Origin: Linnemannia hyalina
Taxonomy: Eukaryota; Mortierellomycota; Mortierellomycetes; Mortierellales; Mortierellaceae
Assembly: GCA_019671135.1 (NCBI GenBank)
Contig: JAHRHY010000011.1
Coordinates: 558,001 to 622,000, forward strand
Length of the DNA stretch: 64,000 nucleotides
Direction of reading: 5' to 3'
Positions 43,998 to 56,114 of the stretch are shown one piece after another (position 1 is the stretch's first letter; each line of letters starts with the position of its first letter). A program made the position numbers and the translations under genes. The notes beneath the pieces are model-generated. The model did no database searches and was not told the origin of the DNA. It saw nothing but the letters and a program-made list of their open reading frames with translations.

Positions 43998-46900
43998 ATG
44001 TCCGATAACGAGTCTGACAACTTTTCAATGTCGCAGGATGACAGCGACGGCTTCGAGCCAGACGCCCCCAAAATGGTACCGTCCTCTCGTTTATAACGAA
44101 AAAACTGCAAACCTGCAAAAGTCACTGTAACAAAGGCTGTGAATGTTTTTTTTTTTTTTCTTTATTATTATTTCGACCGCCGTTCCTGACTGACACTGGA
44201 CTTTGCTTGTTCTACAGGCAGCCAAGTCAAAGGCCGCCTCTAAAAAGAGCGCTGGCGCTACCAGCAAACCAAAGACTGCAAAGACGACAGCTGCAAAGCC
44301 TGCAGCAGCCTCTAAAAAGCGTAAGCTCGACAGTCCATCTGACCGCGACGATGATGATACTCCTCCACCGCCACCAAAATCCTCCAAAAAGCACACCGAC
44401 TACAACGAGAACAAAACCATCGAGGAGATCTACCAGCGCAAGACCCCTCTCGAGCACATTCTCTTGCGTCCTGACACCTACATTGGTACAACAGAGATGA
44501 ACCAGCAGTCTCTTTGGGTTCTCGATCCAGACTCGACAAAGTTTGTAAACCGCCCTGTCAGTGTTGTTCCTGGTCTCTATAAGATTGTGGACGAGATTCT
44601 TGTCAACGCAGCAGATAACAAGGTATATATTTCATCTGCATCGCGATTCTTTGTGTGAACATTTGGAACATTATAATTACTTCATGCATATATTAGTTCG
44701 CGAATTAACAGCAAGCCCATTTTATACTTACGCGATAGATCCGTGACTCTACAATGGACACGATCAAGATCGAGATCGACAAGGAGAACGGAATGATCTC
44801 GGTTTACAACAACGGCAAAGGAATCCCAGTCGAGATGCACAAGGCGGAGAACTGTTACGTTCCCGAGCTTATTTTCGGTCACCTTTTGACGTCGTCCAAC
44901 TACGACGACTCGCAAAAGAAGGTCACAGGAGGACGTAACGGATACGGAGCCAAGCTTTGCAACATCTTCAGTACAGAGTTCATTGTCGAGACCGCAGACA
45001 AGAGCAACAACCTTACCTACAAGCAGGTCTTCACAAAGAACATGTCGGTCACAGGAAAGCCAAAGATCGCGCAGATGAAGAAGAAGGAGGAGTTCACCAA
45101 GATCTCGTTCAAGCCCGACTTTGCCAGGTTCAATATGAACTCCATCGACGACGATCTGGAAGCCCTCCTCAAGAAGCGCGCGTACGATTTGGCTGGATGT
45201 GTCAAAGGCATCAAGGTTTTCCTCAACGGCGAGCGGATCAAGATCAGGAACTTCAAGGATTATGTCGAGATGTACATTCCAGAGGCATCCGAAAGCGATG
45301 ACAAGGTCAAGCTGATATACGATACTCCTCACGATCGGTGGGAGGTTGCTTGCATTCCGAGTGAGGGTCAGTTCCAGCATGTCAGTTTCGTGAATGGTAT
45401 CTGCACGTCCAAAGGAGGAGTCCACGTGGATTACGTCTCCAACATGATCGTCAAGGAGCTCGTCGATGTCGTCAAGAAGAAGTCAAAGTCTACCAACGTC
45501 AAGCCCTTTCACATCAAGAGTCACATGTGGGTGTTTGTGAACTGTCTGATCGAGAACCCGGCCTTCGACTCCCAAACCAAGGAGACTATGACCCTCAAGC
45601 AATCCGCTTTCGGCTCCAAGTTCGACCTGAGTGAAAAGTTCATCAAAGATGTCATCAAGTCGCCCATTGTCGAGGGTGTCATCAATTGGGCTGCTGTCAA
45701 GGACACCTTGGCTCTCAAGAAGACGGATGGATCTTCGAGCCGAAAACGCCTCGCAATCAACAAGCTGGAGGATGCTCACAGGGCCGGTCGATATGGCAAG
45801 GACTGTACCCTCATTCTGACAGAGGGAGACTCGGCCAAGACGCTGGTCATGGCTGGATTCAGTGTCATTGGACGTGACAACTTTGGTGTCTTCCCTCTCC
45901 GTGGAAAACTGCTGAACGTCCGTGATATGGCCTCAAGTGCCGTCGCCACCAACGCCGAGATCTCCAACATCAAGCAGATTCTTGGACTCAAGCAGGGCAT
46001 GGTGTACAACAGCGCGCAGGATCTTCGATACGGCCATCTCATGATCATGACGGATCAGGATCATGACGGATCCCATATCAAGGGTCTTGTCATCAACTTT
46101 CTCGAGCATTACTTCCCTTCCCTCCTCAAGATCCCCGGTTTCTTGGTCGAGTTCATTACTCCCATCATCAAGGCTACCAAGGGAAGAGAAAAGAAGGCCT
46201 TCTATACGCTCCCGGAGTTTGAGGCTTGGAAGGAGTCGGAGGATGGTGCACGAGGCTGGAGGATCAAGTACTATAAGGGTCTGGGAACATCCACAAAGGA
46301 GGACGCCAAGGACTACTTTTCTCAGATGGACAAGCATAAGAAGGAGTTCTCTCCCATCACCGACGACGCACGAGCCCTGGTCGACATGGCGTTCAACAAG
46401 AAGAAGGCAGACGAGCGCAAGGAATGGCTGGCCAACTTTGAGGTTCGTTGCTTTCGATAAAATCATCGTGAGTGTAAGATGATTGTCTGTGTGATTTCGC
46501 TCGCTAACGTCTGTACATTTAACTTTGCTGCCTTAGCCTGGAACTTTCCTCGACACGCGCATCTCCAAGATTCCGATTGAGGACTTTATCAACAAAGAGC
46601 TAATTCTGTTCTCGCTCGCTGACAACGTCCGTTCGATTCCTTCTATGGTCGATGGTCTCAAGCCTGGTCAAAGAAAGGTCATCTTTGGAGCCTTCAAGAA
46701 AAAGATGGTCAACGAATTGAAGGTACGGTAGCTGGCGTTTCTTGGTTACTCTTTGTCGCTCAGAAATAATTGCATGTTACGTGTTGTTCATTACGAAACT
46801 CACCCTGCAACCGCTACTCTCATCTTTTAGGTCGCTCAATTGGCAGGATATGTGTCGGAAAAGTCTGCGTACCATCATGGTGAGCAGAGTTTGACCATGA

Positions 46901-49900
46901 CGATTGTCGGTTTGGCACAGGATTACGTCGGAAGCAACAACGTCAACCTGTTGATGCCCAACGGACAGTTCGGTAGTAGAATGCAAGGAGGCAAGGATGC
47001 TGCCAGCGCTCGTTATATTTTCACCGCCCTTTCGCCTATCACCCGACGCGTTTTCCACCCTCACGATGACCCTCTTCTCAATTATCTCAACGATGATGGT
47101 GATTCGATCGAACCTCAATGGTACATCCCTGTGCTGCCCATGGTTCTGGTCAACGGATCTGAGGGTATCGGTACTGGCTGGAGTTCAAGCATTCCCAACT
47201 ACAACCCCGAGGATATCATTGCCAACATCCGTCGCCTGATGAATGGGGAGGAGCAGGTCCCCCTAGTCCCTTGGTACCGTGGCTTTGTCGGAACCATCGA
47301 AAAGGAGAAAGAGCACCGCTACAGGGTGTCAGGAGCGTGTCACGAGTTGGACGACACGACTGTACAAATTACGGAGCTTCCTATCAAGACCTGGACCACT
47401 CCCTACAAGGAGCAGATCGACACCTGGATTGCTGGAAACGACAAGGCGCCGGCATGGATCAAGGACTATCGCGATGATGGAACGTTGTCAAGGATCGATC
47501 TGACCATCACCTTAACTGAGGATCAAATGCGCCGTGCCCGCCAAGAAGGCCTCGAGTCCAAGCTCAAGTTGACAACCACGGTGGCAACGTCGAACATGGT
47601 CTGCTTTGATCCCGAGGGCCGTATCAAGAAATACAACAGCACGGAGGAGATTGTTCAGGAGTTTTTTGACCTTCGTCTGCAGTTCTACAGACGCCGCAAG
47701 GTAAAACACAAATTTCTCCTCATCCTCTTTGATCAGGCTGTCCCTTAGGAAAGATGGCGTGAAGAGCTTATATTTACATTTTTTTTCTTTATAGGACTAC
47801 CTCATCGATGTGTACACCAAGCAGTGGACGCGTCTTGATAACAAGGTCCGGTTTATTCTCATGATCATCTCGGGAGAACTCGTTGTCCAGAACCGCAAGA
47901 AGGCCATTATTGTCGAGGACATGCACACCAAGAACTTCGTCACCGTTGGCGAGTTGGATTTGGAGATCGACGTCGGGGAGGTTCCTGATGATGCTGTGAA
48001 GGTCAAGGTGGAGAGGGGAAACGAGTATGACTACTTGCTGAAGATGCCTATTTGGAACATGACTCACGAGAAGGTCGAAGAGTTGAAGAGGGAGCGTGAT
48101 GCCAAGAACTCGGAGCTCAGGATTTTGATTGACAAGTCCGCTCACGATCTGTGGAACGAGGACCTGGAAGACTTCCTGGTTGCGTGGAACGAGCTCCTTC
48201 AGCGGGATATCGATGAGGCGAACTACATGGGCAGTGGAAACAAGAAGAAGGCGGGGGCGGCGAGTGCACGCGGCAGGATTCTTGCCAACAAGGTCGTGGT
48301 CAAGAAGATTAAGGATGAAGATGACTTTGAGGATACCAAGCCTCAACGGGCGGCACCCGTCAAGAAGGCGGCACCGGTAGTGAAGAAGGAGTCAGCGGCA
48401 CCACGAGTCAAGTCTGAGATCAAGGAGGAGCCCAAGATCTCCAGCTTCTTCACCAAACCCTCGGCTTCATCCACCACAGCAGCAGCCCCAGCATCGACGT
48501 CGTCGGCACCCAAGAAGCAGCAGTCCATTATGGATATGATGAAGAAGAAGGAAAGCGACATCTCTTCGACGTCGTCATCGTTGAACGGAACAAGCAAGCC
48601 GTCATCAAGCAAGGAGACAAAGGCGAGTAACGGTCGCTCCAAGAAGATCATTACGGATTCTGACGAGGACGACGAGGATATCTTTGTTGCACCCCGTGGT
48701 GGAAAGAGGGGCAAGGGAAGTGATGATGATGACGACGATGTGGAGATGGAGGATTTGGAGGTTGCCCCGAGAGAGCGTTCGACTCGGGCCCCGCGTGCCG
48801 CTCGGGCCAAGAGGACCGTCATTGTTGACGAATACTCCTCGGCGGAAGACTCGGATGATCTTTTGCCAGTTGTCTCCAAGAAACCCAGCCGGAGCATTTC
48901 GTCCAGCCGCAAGCTTTCCAAGAGCTTCGAACCCGAGGAAGCGTACAAGGCTGAGGCGTCTGCAAAGTCTGATTTGAACGGTCTGGATGAAGACGACGAT
49001 GAGCCAGTCAAGAGCAAGGCCAAGAGCAATGCTAAGGGCAAGTCATCGTCAACCTACAAGTCCAAGACTAGGACCATTATGTCGGATTCTGAGGATGGCG
49101 TCGATGAGGATATCTTTGCAGAATCTATGATTGTGGATAATGACGATGATGATGAGGACGACTATGAGCCTGAGGTCCAGAAGAAGAAGAAGGCTGCACC
49201 TGCCAAGGCACCCAAGCCCGAGAAGGCCAATCGGTCAGAAGATGTAGCCGCGAGTCTGACCGCGGCTGCCTCGGCGGCCAAGAAGATGTTTTCGTTGTCG
49301 GCGGGAGGCGACGAGGATGTCTCGATGGACGAGGTTAATGGAGATGGGGATGATGATGAGGACGAGGACGACTATTCGCCATCCAAGGGCAAGAAGCTGG
49401 TTCACGGATATGCTGGCAAGGCGTTCCCTCCTGTGCTGGTGGACGATGCGGACGAGGATCTGATGTTCAACATCACGGCGCCGTCTAAGGTCACGCAGGC
49501 CAAGAAGCGGGGGCCGGCTACCACTGGCCGATCGAGCAAGTCTGGAAGTCTGGCCACTGAAGACGGGGAGGGAGGTCTGGAGCAGCACCATTCAGCCGCG
49601 GCGTCTCCTGGCGCGAGCACGATAAAGACATCCTCTTCTGCAGCTGCTGCGGCGGCGAACCTGAAGAAGTACGGCAGTGGGGGAGGAAGTGGTGATGGCA
49701 GCAGCGGAGGTGGTGGTGGTGGAAGTTTGGGCAATGGACTTAAGCAGTCATCGTCGTCGAGTTCGTTGATATCGACATCTGCAACCTCTGCGACGTCGAC
49801 GGGAGCAGTGGCGGGCAAAAAGATCCTGGACTCGCTGTCGTCCAAGCAACCGAGCAAGGTGCTGTCGTCGATAGGAAGTAATCTGTTCACGGATCTGGAC

Positions 49901-49990
49901 GATGTCTCGCTGTTGGTCTCGCGCACTGCCCGTGAGCGTGCTACGGTCAAAAAGCCCAAGTATATCGACATTAGCGACGAAGACGACTAA
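43998..49990 (+). CDS. TOP2: DNA topoisomerase II
   Basis: Nuclear type IIA topoisomerase: passes one duplex through a double-strand break in another, using ATP. Six exons (43998-44075, 44218-44622, 44739-46442, 46537-46722, 46831-47700, 47795-49990) join in phase to 1812 residues. ATPase motifs: EILVNAADNK, NNGKGIPV and GGRNGYGAKLCNIF. Toprim motifs: EGDSAKTL (about residue 523), PLRGKLLNVRD and DQDHDGSHIKGL (about 600). FINKELILFS and DGLKPGQRKV follow, and the catalytic Tyr is in SEKSAYHHGEQ (about residue 805). The catalytic core ends near residue 1200. The remaining 600 residues are alternating acidic and basic disordered sequence with a Gly/Ser-rich run, longer than the roughly 250-residue tail of yeast Top2. 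An 85 bp intron with GTTCGT donor interrupts ANFE/PGTFLD. Start codon follows an ACA-rich leader. Confidence 0.97.
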
Positions 49991-50186
49991 AGCGAGTCTC
50001 TCCTCCTCCTTTTTACACACTTATTTTCGCTTACTTTGCTTTAACATACCACACACACAAAAAATTTAATACGTGCTTCACAAAAATAAATACAAATATA
50101 TCGCTTTTTTATTCGAAATGGTCATGAAAAATGCTGCAGAGGTAAGGTATGGTTATGTCGTTAAATAAGAAAGACATCATTGCTGC

Positions 50187-52428
50187 TTATGCGTTCATGC
50201 TGCGCTTGGTCCAGTGGTAGTAGTACAGAAGCGCACAGGCAGGCTGTCCAAGGATAGTAAACGAGACCCAAAAGATCATGTTTCCAAGTCCTGAACCAGT
50301 TCCACGCCACTTCTCCAATGGAGCCGTCATGGCGATCAGAGGAATCTGGAAGAACATTCCTGCAAAGGCGTATCCGTAAATCATCTTTGTAGGGATACCA
50401 ATCAGGACCTCGTGGAGGAGAGCCGAGATGGTGAAGATGACGACCGACGCTGTGTGGGCCGAGTGACCTGAGGTGATCATGGGCAGGTAGACGTGGCGTT
50501 TGAAGAACGTATAAACGGGCGAGTTCCAGGTCTTCCAGTACATGCCCACAGACGTAGCGTTCCACCAGGAGAGGTAGAAGCGGCGGTCGCCGAAATAGAG
50601 GACCTCGGCGAGGGCGTTGAAGAATGCGTGGAAGAAGGTGTAGAACATGAGGAGCCAGATGATGACGGATGTGGTTGAGAGTTTGAGGACACGTTCGAGG
50701 AGGCGACCAAAGGCCAGTTCGTCAAAAGCACGGACAGAGTTCTGGAGGGTTGGGGTGGCGTATTGTTCGACGAGGAAGTACATCATTCCGAGGCAGGTGA
50801 CAATCTCGAGGACGCGCTTGAAGAAGAACGTGGGGCGGAAGACGGTCGAACGTGGGTAAGAGGGTTGGTAGCAGAGGGTAGGGGCGAGGTAGAAGTATCC
50901 AATGTTTCCCAGGGTGATGTTTCGAGGGTAGTGGACTTCATACTGATAAGCGCCTCCGAGTTTCTCAGCATCCTTCTTGACGGTGATGGTCTTGACGACA
51001 GTAGTAGTTGTGGTCAAGGTTGTGGTGGTGGTGGCGCCGTCAGAGGTAGTGTTGGTAGTTGAGGTGGTATCGTTATGGACCTTTGTCAGGTGGGGTGACG
51101 ACTGTTCAGTCGCAGGGGTATCATGGATGTATGCATAGCGGAGATCCTGGTTAACGAGGGCAAAGGAGACCATCTTGAGGAAGAGGATCAAACTGGTCAT
51201 CAGACAACCCATCGCCAGGAAGGGGTGCTGGATCACAAAGTACGACATGAACGACGGCCAACCGAGAATCAACGAGACGTTCGCAAAGTGGAGCCAGCCC
51301 ACAATCTTTCGTTCCTCCTTGATCTGTTCCTCCAGTGTGAGGGCTTTCTTATCCTTCTTACTGCCTCGGACTCTGTCTCCTGCTGGGACCGCCTTCTTGT
51401 CCTCGTCGTCTTTGGTGGTAGGGTTCTCCTTTTGGTCAGCGAGACGCTTACGGAATCCATTGGCCTTGCGCGAAGCCCACTGTTCCAGCTGGTAGGCGAT
51501 GATGACATGGAGGGGGAGGATTGCATGGGCCAGGCCGGCAAGGATCCAGTCCTGCTTTGATACGTTTGATCCAGGAATCGACAGCAAGAATCCGTACTTT
51601 TGATAGTTTTCGATAATCAGACGGATGTTGTTTCCGAACAGCAGCAGCACTAATTATTTGGCGATTGGAGGAGAAGTAAGATAAGCGTTAGCAAATGAAT
51701 GAATGAATGAATTGATGCAGATAGGTAATGTGGACGATAAAGAACCCCCTTGTAAGAACAGAGGACAAAGCACAACAACCCACGACCAAGAGGAGAGGAA
51801 GAATAGAAATATCGCTTGGGCCACTTGGCCAATCACAAGGGAGACCTAGGGGGTCATGTCCTCTTGCCCCTCTTGCTGTTCTCTTTGTTGTGTTTGCGTG
51901 TCAACACTGTTGTCTTTGTTATCTCCGTCCGGTTCGTGCGCCCATGCCATTTTCATTAGTCCTAATTGTGTTTGTTCTTAAACGATGGTAGGTTGTTCTT
52001 GGCAGACTGGAATGGAGGTGTGTCCTGCTTTGTTTTGTTTGTTTTTTTTCATTTCCGGATCGGATCGTTTTCCTCTTTCCTTGCGTGCTTTTGCTCTGCC
52101 TTTGTTGCTCCTTCATCATGTTGTACACGTTCGGACAAACCCAGTGATCACACAAAACACCAATGAAAGAAGGAAGGAAAAAAAACTTACTGCCAAGGTT
52201 GACAAAGCCGCGGTAGCTCTCAGGGGGGGCCTCCTTAGACAACGGGCTGGGGAGGGACTTGGTGTGGACTGGGAACGTGTGGCGATAGGTCGATCTCTTC
52301 TTCTTTGATGACAACGACTTTACGTCCTCAACCTGTGGTGGCACAGCCGAGAGGATGTTAGTTGTGCTGTCATGACGCTTCTCGGTGCTGTCGCTGTGTG
52401 ATGTTGTGATGGAGTCTCCTTGTGACAT
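50187..52428 (-). CDS. DGAT1: Diacylglycerol O-acyltransferase 1 (MBOAT family)
   Basis: ER membrane enzyme making triacylglycerol from diacylglycerol and acyl-CoA. Two exons (52428-52191, 51649-50187) join in phase at a split Met codon in YRGFVNLGMLLLFGNN to give 566 residues. The first exon is a hydrophilic basic N-terminus ending in SYRGFVNL, and the second opens with NIRLIIENYQKYG, a DGAT1 hallmark. Multiple helices follow, interrupted by a variable Thr-rich loop (about residues 270-300). Family motifs are FYLSWWN (about residue 440), YWKTWNSPVYTF and the putative active-site His in ALLHEVLIG (about 490). FYxDWWN normally has Asp; here it is Ser. Sterol acyltransferases share the fold, but RLIIEN favours DGAT1. 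The intron is 541 bp. Convergent with TOP2, only about 200 bp apart. Confidence 0.92.
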
Positions 52429-54360
52429 CCTGTTTTGCTTTTTTTGCTTGTGTGTTGGATGAGATGGTGTCTAGCATGAGAGAAGGGAATGAATGCAGGG
52501 AAGGTGGGTTAGCGATGCAACGAGAAAGTAGATGTTTGATGGATAGTGCGCTTTGTTCTCTTTTTCAATGCCTCTGTGAGTGAGAAAAGCGGGGTGAGTG
52601 CGCCTTTTCTCTTTCAGTTTCGTCTGTTTGTCACGGAGCGAACAAGCGTGAGCTGTATGCAGGAGTAGGTTGTTTTTACCTGCAGAAGTAAATCGAACGT
52701 GGATGAAGAGCAAAAAGGAGGGAAGGAGAGCGATTGTTGTTGGAGAATGAAAAGGGAGTTGCGGGCGTGAAGAAGAAGAAAGAAGGAAGTAAAAGAAGAA
52801 GGAGGTGAAGAAAGAGAAAACAGAAGGAAAAATAAAAAAAAAACGGCAAAGGACGAGATAGTGGAGTGCTTATGTACTCGTGGGCTTTTTTTCTCGTTCT
52901 GGATCTAGGCATATGAAAGAGCTACACGAGGATAAGGAAAATGACATGGTAGAAACCATTCATGCTGACCAACTCATTTACAACTCCTCCCTCCTCTTCC
53001 CCTTCAGCCTGCCTAAAGAATAGAAACCAGCTCAGCTTTCCCCTTTTTCCCTTCCAACCTATATTTCCTCCACGCTCAGACCTTTCTTTCTTTCTTTGTT
53101 ATTCCTGGCCCTTATTTCCCCTATCATCCAATTCCGGTGGACACAGCAACAGCAGCAGTAAACTGGATGATGGACATGAGGACAAAAAAAGGGCTCTCAG
53201 GGGCATGTAAAAATAATAAAGAAGGCCGAAGGAAATCTGAGCATGTGGGAAAACACCATTTCATCGTCTAATCCAACCCCTTGTGAGAGCCAAAGGACAA
53301 CGAGTCCGATCATCCTCTCTTTTTTTCTTCTTCCTGCTTCATGATGCCTTCCTTCTTTCTCGAGCGTTATTGAAAGGAAGGGTTTGAAATGCAATCTATG
53401 CACTTGTGTGGGTGAATGAAAAGAAGGCCAAAGAGGGCGTGTCAAGCAGGGCATGGAAAGGCATGCATGGGCGAAATTATATGGAACAAGAGACATAGGC
53501 GTGCATACCATGGTGCATAAATGTACAGTGGACGTGGTATCTTTTGGCTCATGTTTGAAGCAAAGGGTTGCTAATGCCTCGATTGTTTCCAGGGGTAAGC
53601 AAGAAAGAAAACGAAAAGCAAAGTTTCCTCGTTCATTTTCGATATTGTCTATTTTCTGGCAAGGAGGACAACAAAAAGCAAGCATGTGAGAGCACCAAAA
53701 GTCCGACAACCATTGGAATCATGTTTTCCCCTCCGCCTGTTTGCTCCCCCTTCTCCAGAACGTGATTCCAAGGCCCTCACAACGTTTATTCGTCGGGCTT
53801 ACGCTGTCTTACGACTCCTTTTGACTCCTCCCCCCTCCTTTGCATGTGGGGGTGTTGGTGTTAGCCCAATGTCGTTATCGTCTGTGCCTCGCTCACTCGC
53901 ACGTCCGTTCCTCGTGAAAAGAACACCAAGATAACCAAATGTTTCCAAGGACCATCACATCGCCCACTTTGTTTATGTTTTGCTTCTTGAATGTTCTTAA
54001 TGCCTATCAACGTCCATACCCATCTGAAAGGCCGATGCGCACGCTACGTTACTTTGCAGTTTTTTATTTATTAAATTTTGCGCGTGCGCACGAACTAGAA
54101 ACAAAAACCTATGACTATGGAACAAGACAAGTGGGAGGGGGCCAAAAAACAACACCAATGACTGAGCAATTGCGTACGCATGGAGTATGTGGAGGAAAAT
54201 GGAGGGAAGTGAAGAAAGGAGAACAACAAGAAAGAATATTCGAGTAGTGTCTGCGCAAAGTCTCGGGACAGCGTATGCGTGTGTATGCATAGGAACCAAC
54301 CCCGACAGTACAAGATTGGGGGAGAATTTGAGCAACTTAGTAGTATGTATAGTAGACGAC
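52429..54360. other. Spacer upstream of DGAT1
   Basis: 1.9 kb with no convincing gene. The part next to DGAT1 (52680-52860) is purine-rich on the plus strand, so a pyrimidine-rich promoter or leader in the sense direction. The rest is mixed sequence containing several short GCATG/CATGC motifs around 53450-53510. Confidence 0.5.
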
Positions 54361-55614
54361 TTAGTCGAGTACGAGCCAGCCGACGACATAGTTGGCAATG
54401 AAGATTCCAAGGAGGAGCAACATCTCGAGGGTTCCCAGGATCAGGTCAATCACACGACTCTCGATCAGCATCATCAGTCCTGCCCAGAACAACGCGATCG
54501 CCAGCTATTTCGGACGAGGGGAATGATGAAAAATTAAGGATATTAGCGTCAGCGTCTGGGGGATGGAAAAAAAAATTAGCGTCAATGGAACACTACTGCA
54601 ACCAGAACAGAAGTGTTACGCGACTTACGTAGATCCATGCGAGAATCAGGACCGGCGTACCCGAGCCAAGACCTAGTTGGAGTAGTGATCGTGATTCGTT
54701 AGATGCCTCTTGGTCTTCTTTCACTTAACCATCATACCAATTGTCAATGTAAACAAGAACCAGCGTTATAAACCTTACCAAAAGTGTTGAGGGTGACGAC
54801 GAGGAAGAGCATCAAGGTCAAGTCCCGAATGAGCTTGTAGGTCCGATCGATTCTATCCCTCTGCATGACCACAGACGTGTAAAATAAAAGGGGTTGACGT
54901 TGATGCGCGTCAGAGTGTCGTGCCATGCCATCATTACATTCTCACCTATCACTAAGAACAACTGAAACACAATAGAGTAGCACTTACGACATCATCAACA
55001 GCACGCGAAAAGAATCCACCATGTCGACCGGCACCTCCGTGGTGGCCGCTAACGCCAGTGGTAGCAGTACCATTACCGGCAACTTCGCGGTGGCCGCTAA
55101 CGCCAGTGGTAGCAGTACCGTTACCAGCGCCTCCGCCAGGCATCGGGGTCAACCCATCCTGGACATCGTAGGGTCCCTGTTCGGCACTTACCGGGGCGTT
55201 GGTCGCGGCCACTCGCTCGCCTCTCGGGGCGTTAAAGACTCGTGTCGACCTGAACGCCTGCCTAGCCACACTGAATGATTGAAATGCACAGGAAAAGGAG
55301 AGTGGAGAGGTAAATATGCCCCTCTGGGTAGTACAAAATAAATGACGGAGGAAAACTTAGCACACGCCTGTAGTCAAAACACAAAGGACAGGAAAGGCAT
55401 CGCTACTGAGAAGAAAAGTGACTTACAAGAGCATAGCCCAAATGATCCAGAGGACGGAGACAGCGATCCAGGTATCGCGGACCGAGCGGCGTCCGAGGAA
55501 GGCGGCTGTGTTACCGATGGTATCGCCATAGCCAGGGAGTGGACCCCCGTCTTGGCCGATGAAGTAACCGCCTGGGCCTCTGGGAGTGAAGTTGGTTGCT
55601 GGGGAAGGTGTCAT
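54361..55614 (-). CDS. Orphan four-helix membrane protein
   Basis: Five minus-strand exons (55614-55427, 55270-54988, 54860-54779, 54672-54629, 54504-54361) join in phase to 246 residues. The N-terminus is Gly/Pro-rich (MTPSPATNFTPRGPGGYFIG). Helix 1 is DTWIAVSVLWIIWAML. Then comes a hydrophilic loop with a 16-residue tandem duplication (AGNGTATTGVSGH, twice) and a charged segment AVDDVRDRIDRTYKLIRD. Helices 2-4 are LTLMLFLVVTL, VLILAWIYLAIALFWAGLMM and MLLLLGIFIANYVVGWL. The coherent membrane pattern across five short exons argues strongly that the model is right. I recognise no family. Fungal MARVEL-like four-helix proteins have similar topology, but no motif supports that assignment. Confidence 0.78.
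55030..55125 (-). repeat. 48 bp tandem duplication in the membrane-protein gene
   Basis: Two adjacent 48 bp copies, nearly identical over about 36 bp (55042-55077 and 55090-55125), encode AGNGTATTGVSGH twice. The low divergence suggests a recent, possibly length-polymorphic duplication. Confidence 0.85.
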
Positions 55615-56114
55615 TTTTGGGTTATTTTTGTCAGTGTGTTTGTTTAAGTGTGTTAGATTGTGAAGTGTAGATGGAGGATGGAGGATGGAGGATGGAGTTG
55701 TTAGGGTGTGTGTCTGTGTGCTGAAAGGAAGCGGAAGGAACTGTTGAGAGAAAAGAGTGGAGGGAAGAAGACGAAGGAGAAGAATGGCGACTGCGTGAAA
55801 ATAAATAGTCACCAAAGAAACACAGCTAGAATATGGCATGTCATAGCCTCTGATGGACATGATGGAGCAGCGGTCAATCTTGGTGCTGGGAGGACAAGCG
55901 GTATGGTATTCAGGATCAGTAGCCAGTCGCATCACTCAGACGCGTATCACTTCACTGACCAGGATCAGTTCTTTCGGGTCAGCCGCCTTGTTTTTGGTTC
56001 AACCGACATGGTCCTTGGTTCTAGTCATTCTTTGTTGTTTTATTCATTTTAGCTTGCTTTGCTTTCTTGGAGTATTCAGCATCTATACTCCTCCTTCTTC
56101 TTCTAATCCATCGC
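55615..56114. other. Spacer between the membrane-protein gene and the DDT/WHIM gene
   Basis: 500 bp holding the membrane-protein promoter and the 3' end of the DDT/WHIM gene. It contains the 7 bp minisatellite at 55671-55697. No gene. Confidence 0.5.
55671..55697. repeat. 7 bp minisatellite (ATGGAGG)4
   Basis: Almost four perfect ATGGAGG units lie 57 bp upstream of the membrane-protein start codon, in its leader. Confidence 0.85.

Noticed and set aside
48343..49971. Long antisense ORFs over the TOP2 tail
   Set aside because: They are shadows of low-complexity Lys/Asp/Ser codons in the TOP2 C-terminal region and have no independent motif or start context.
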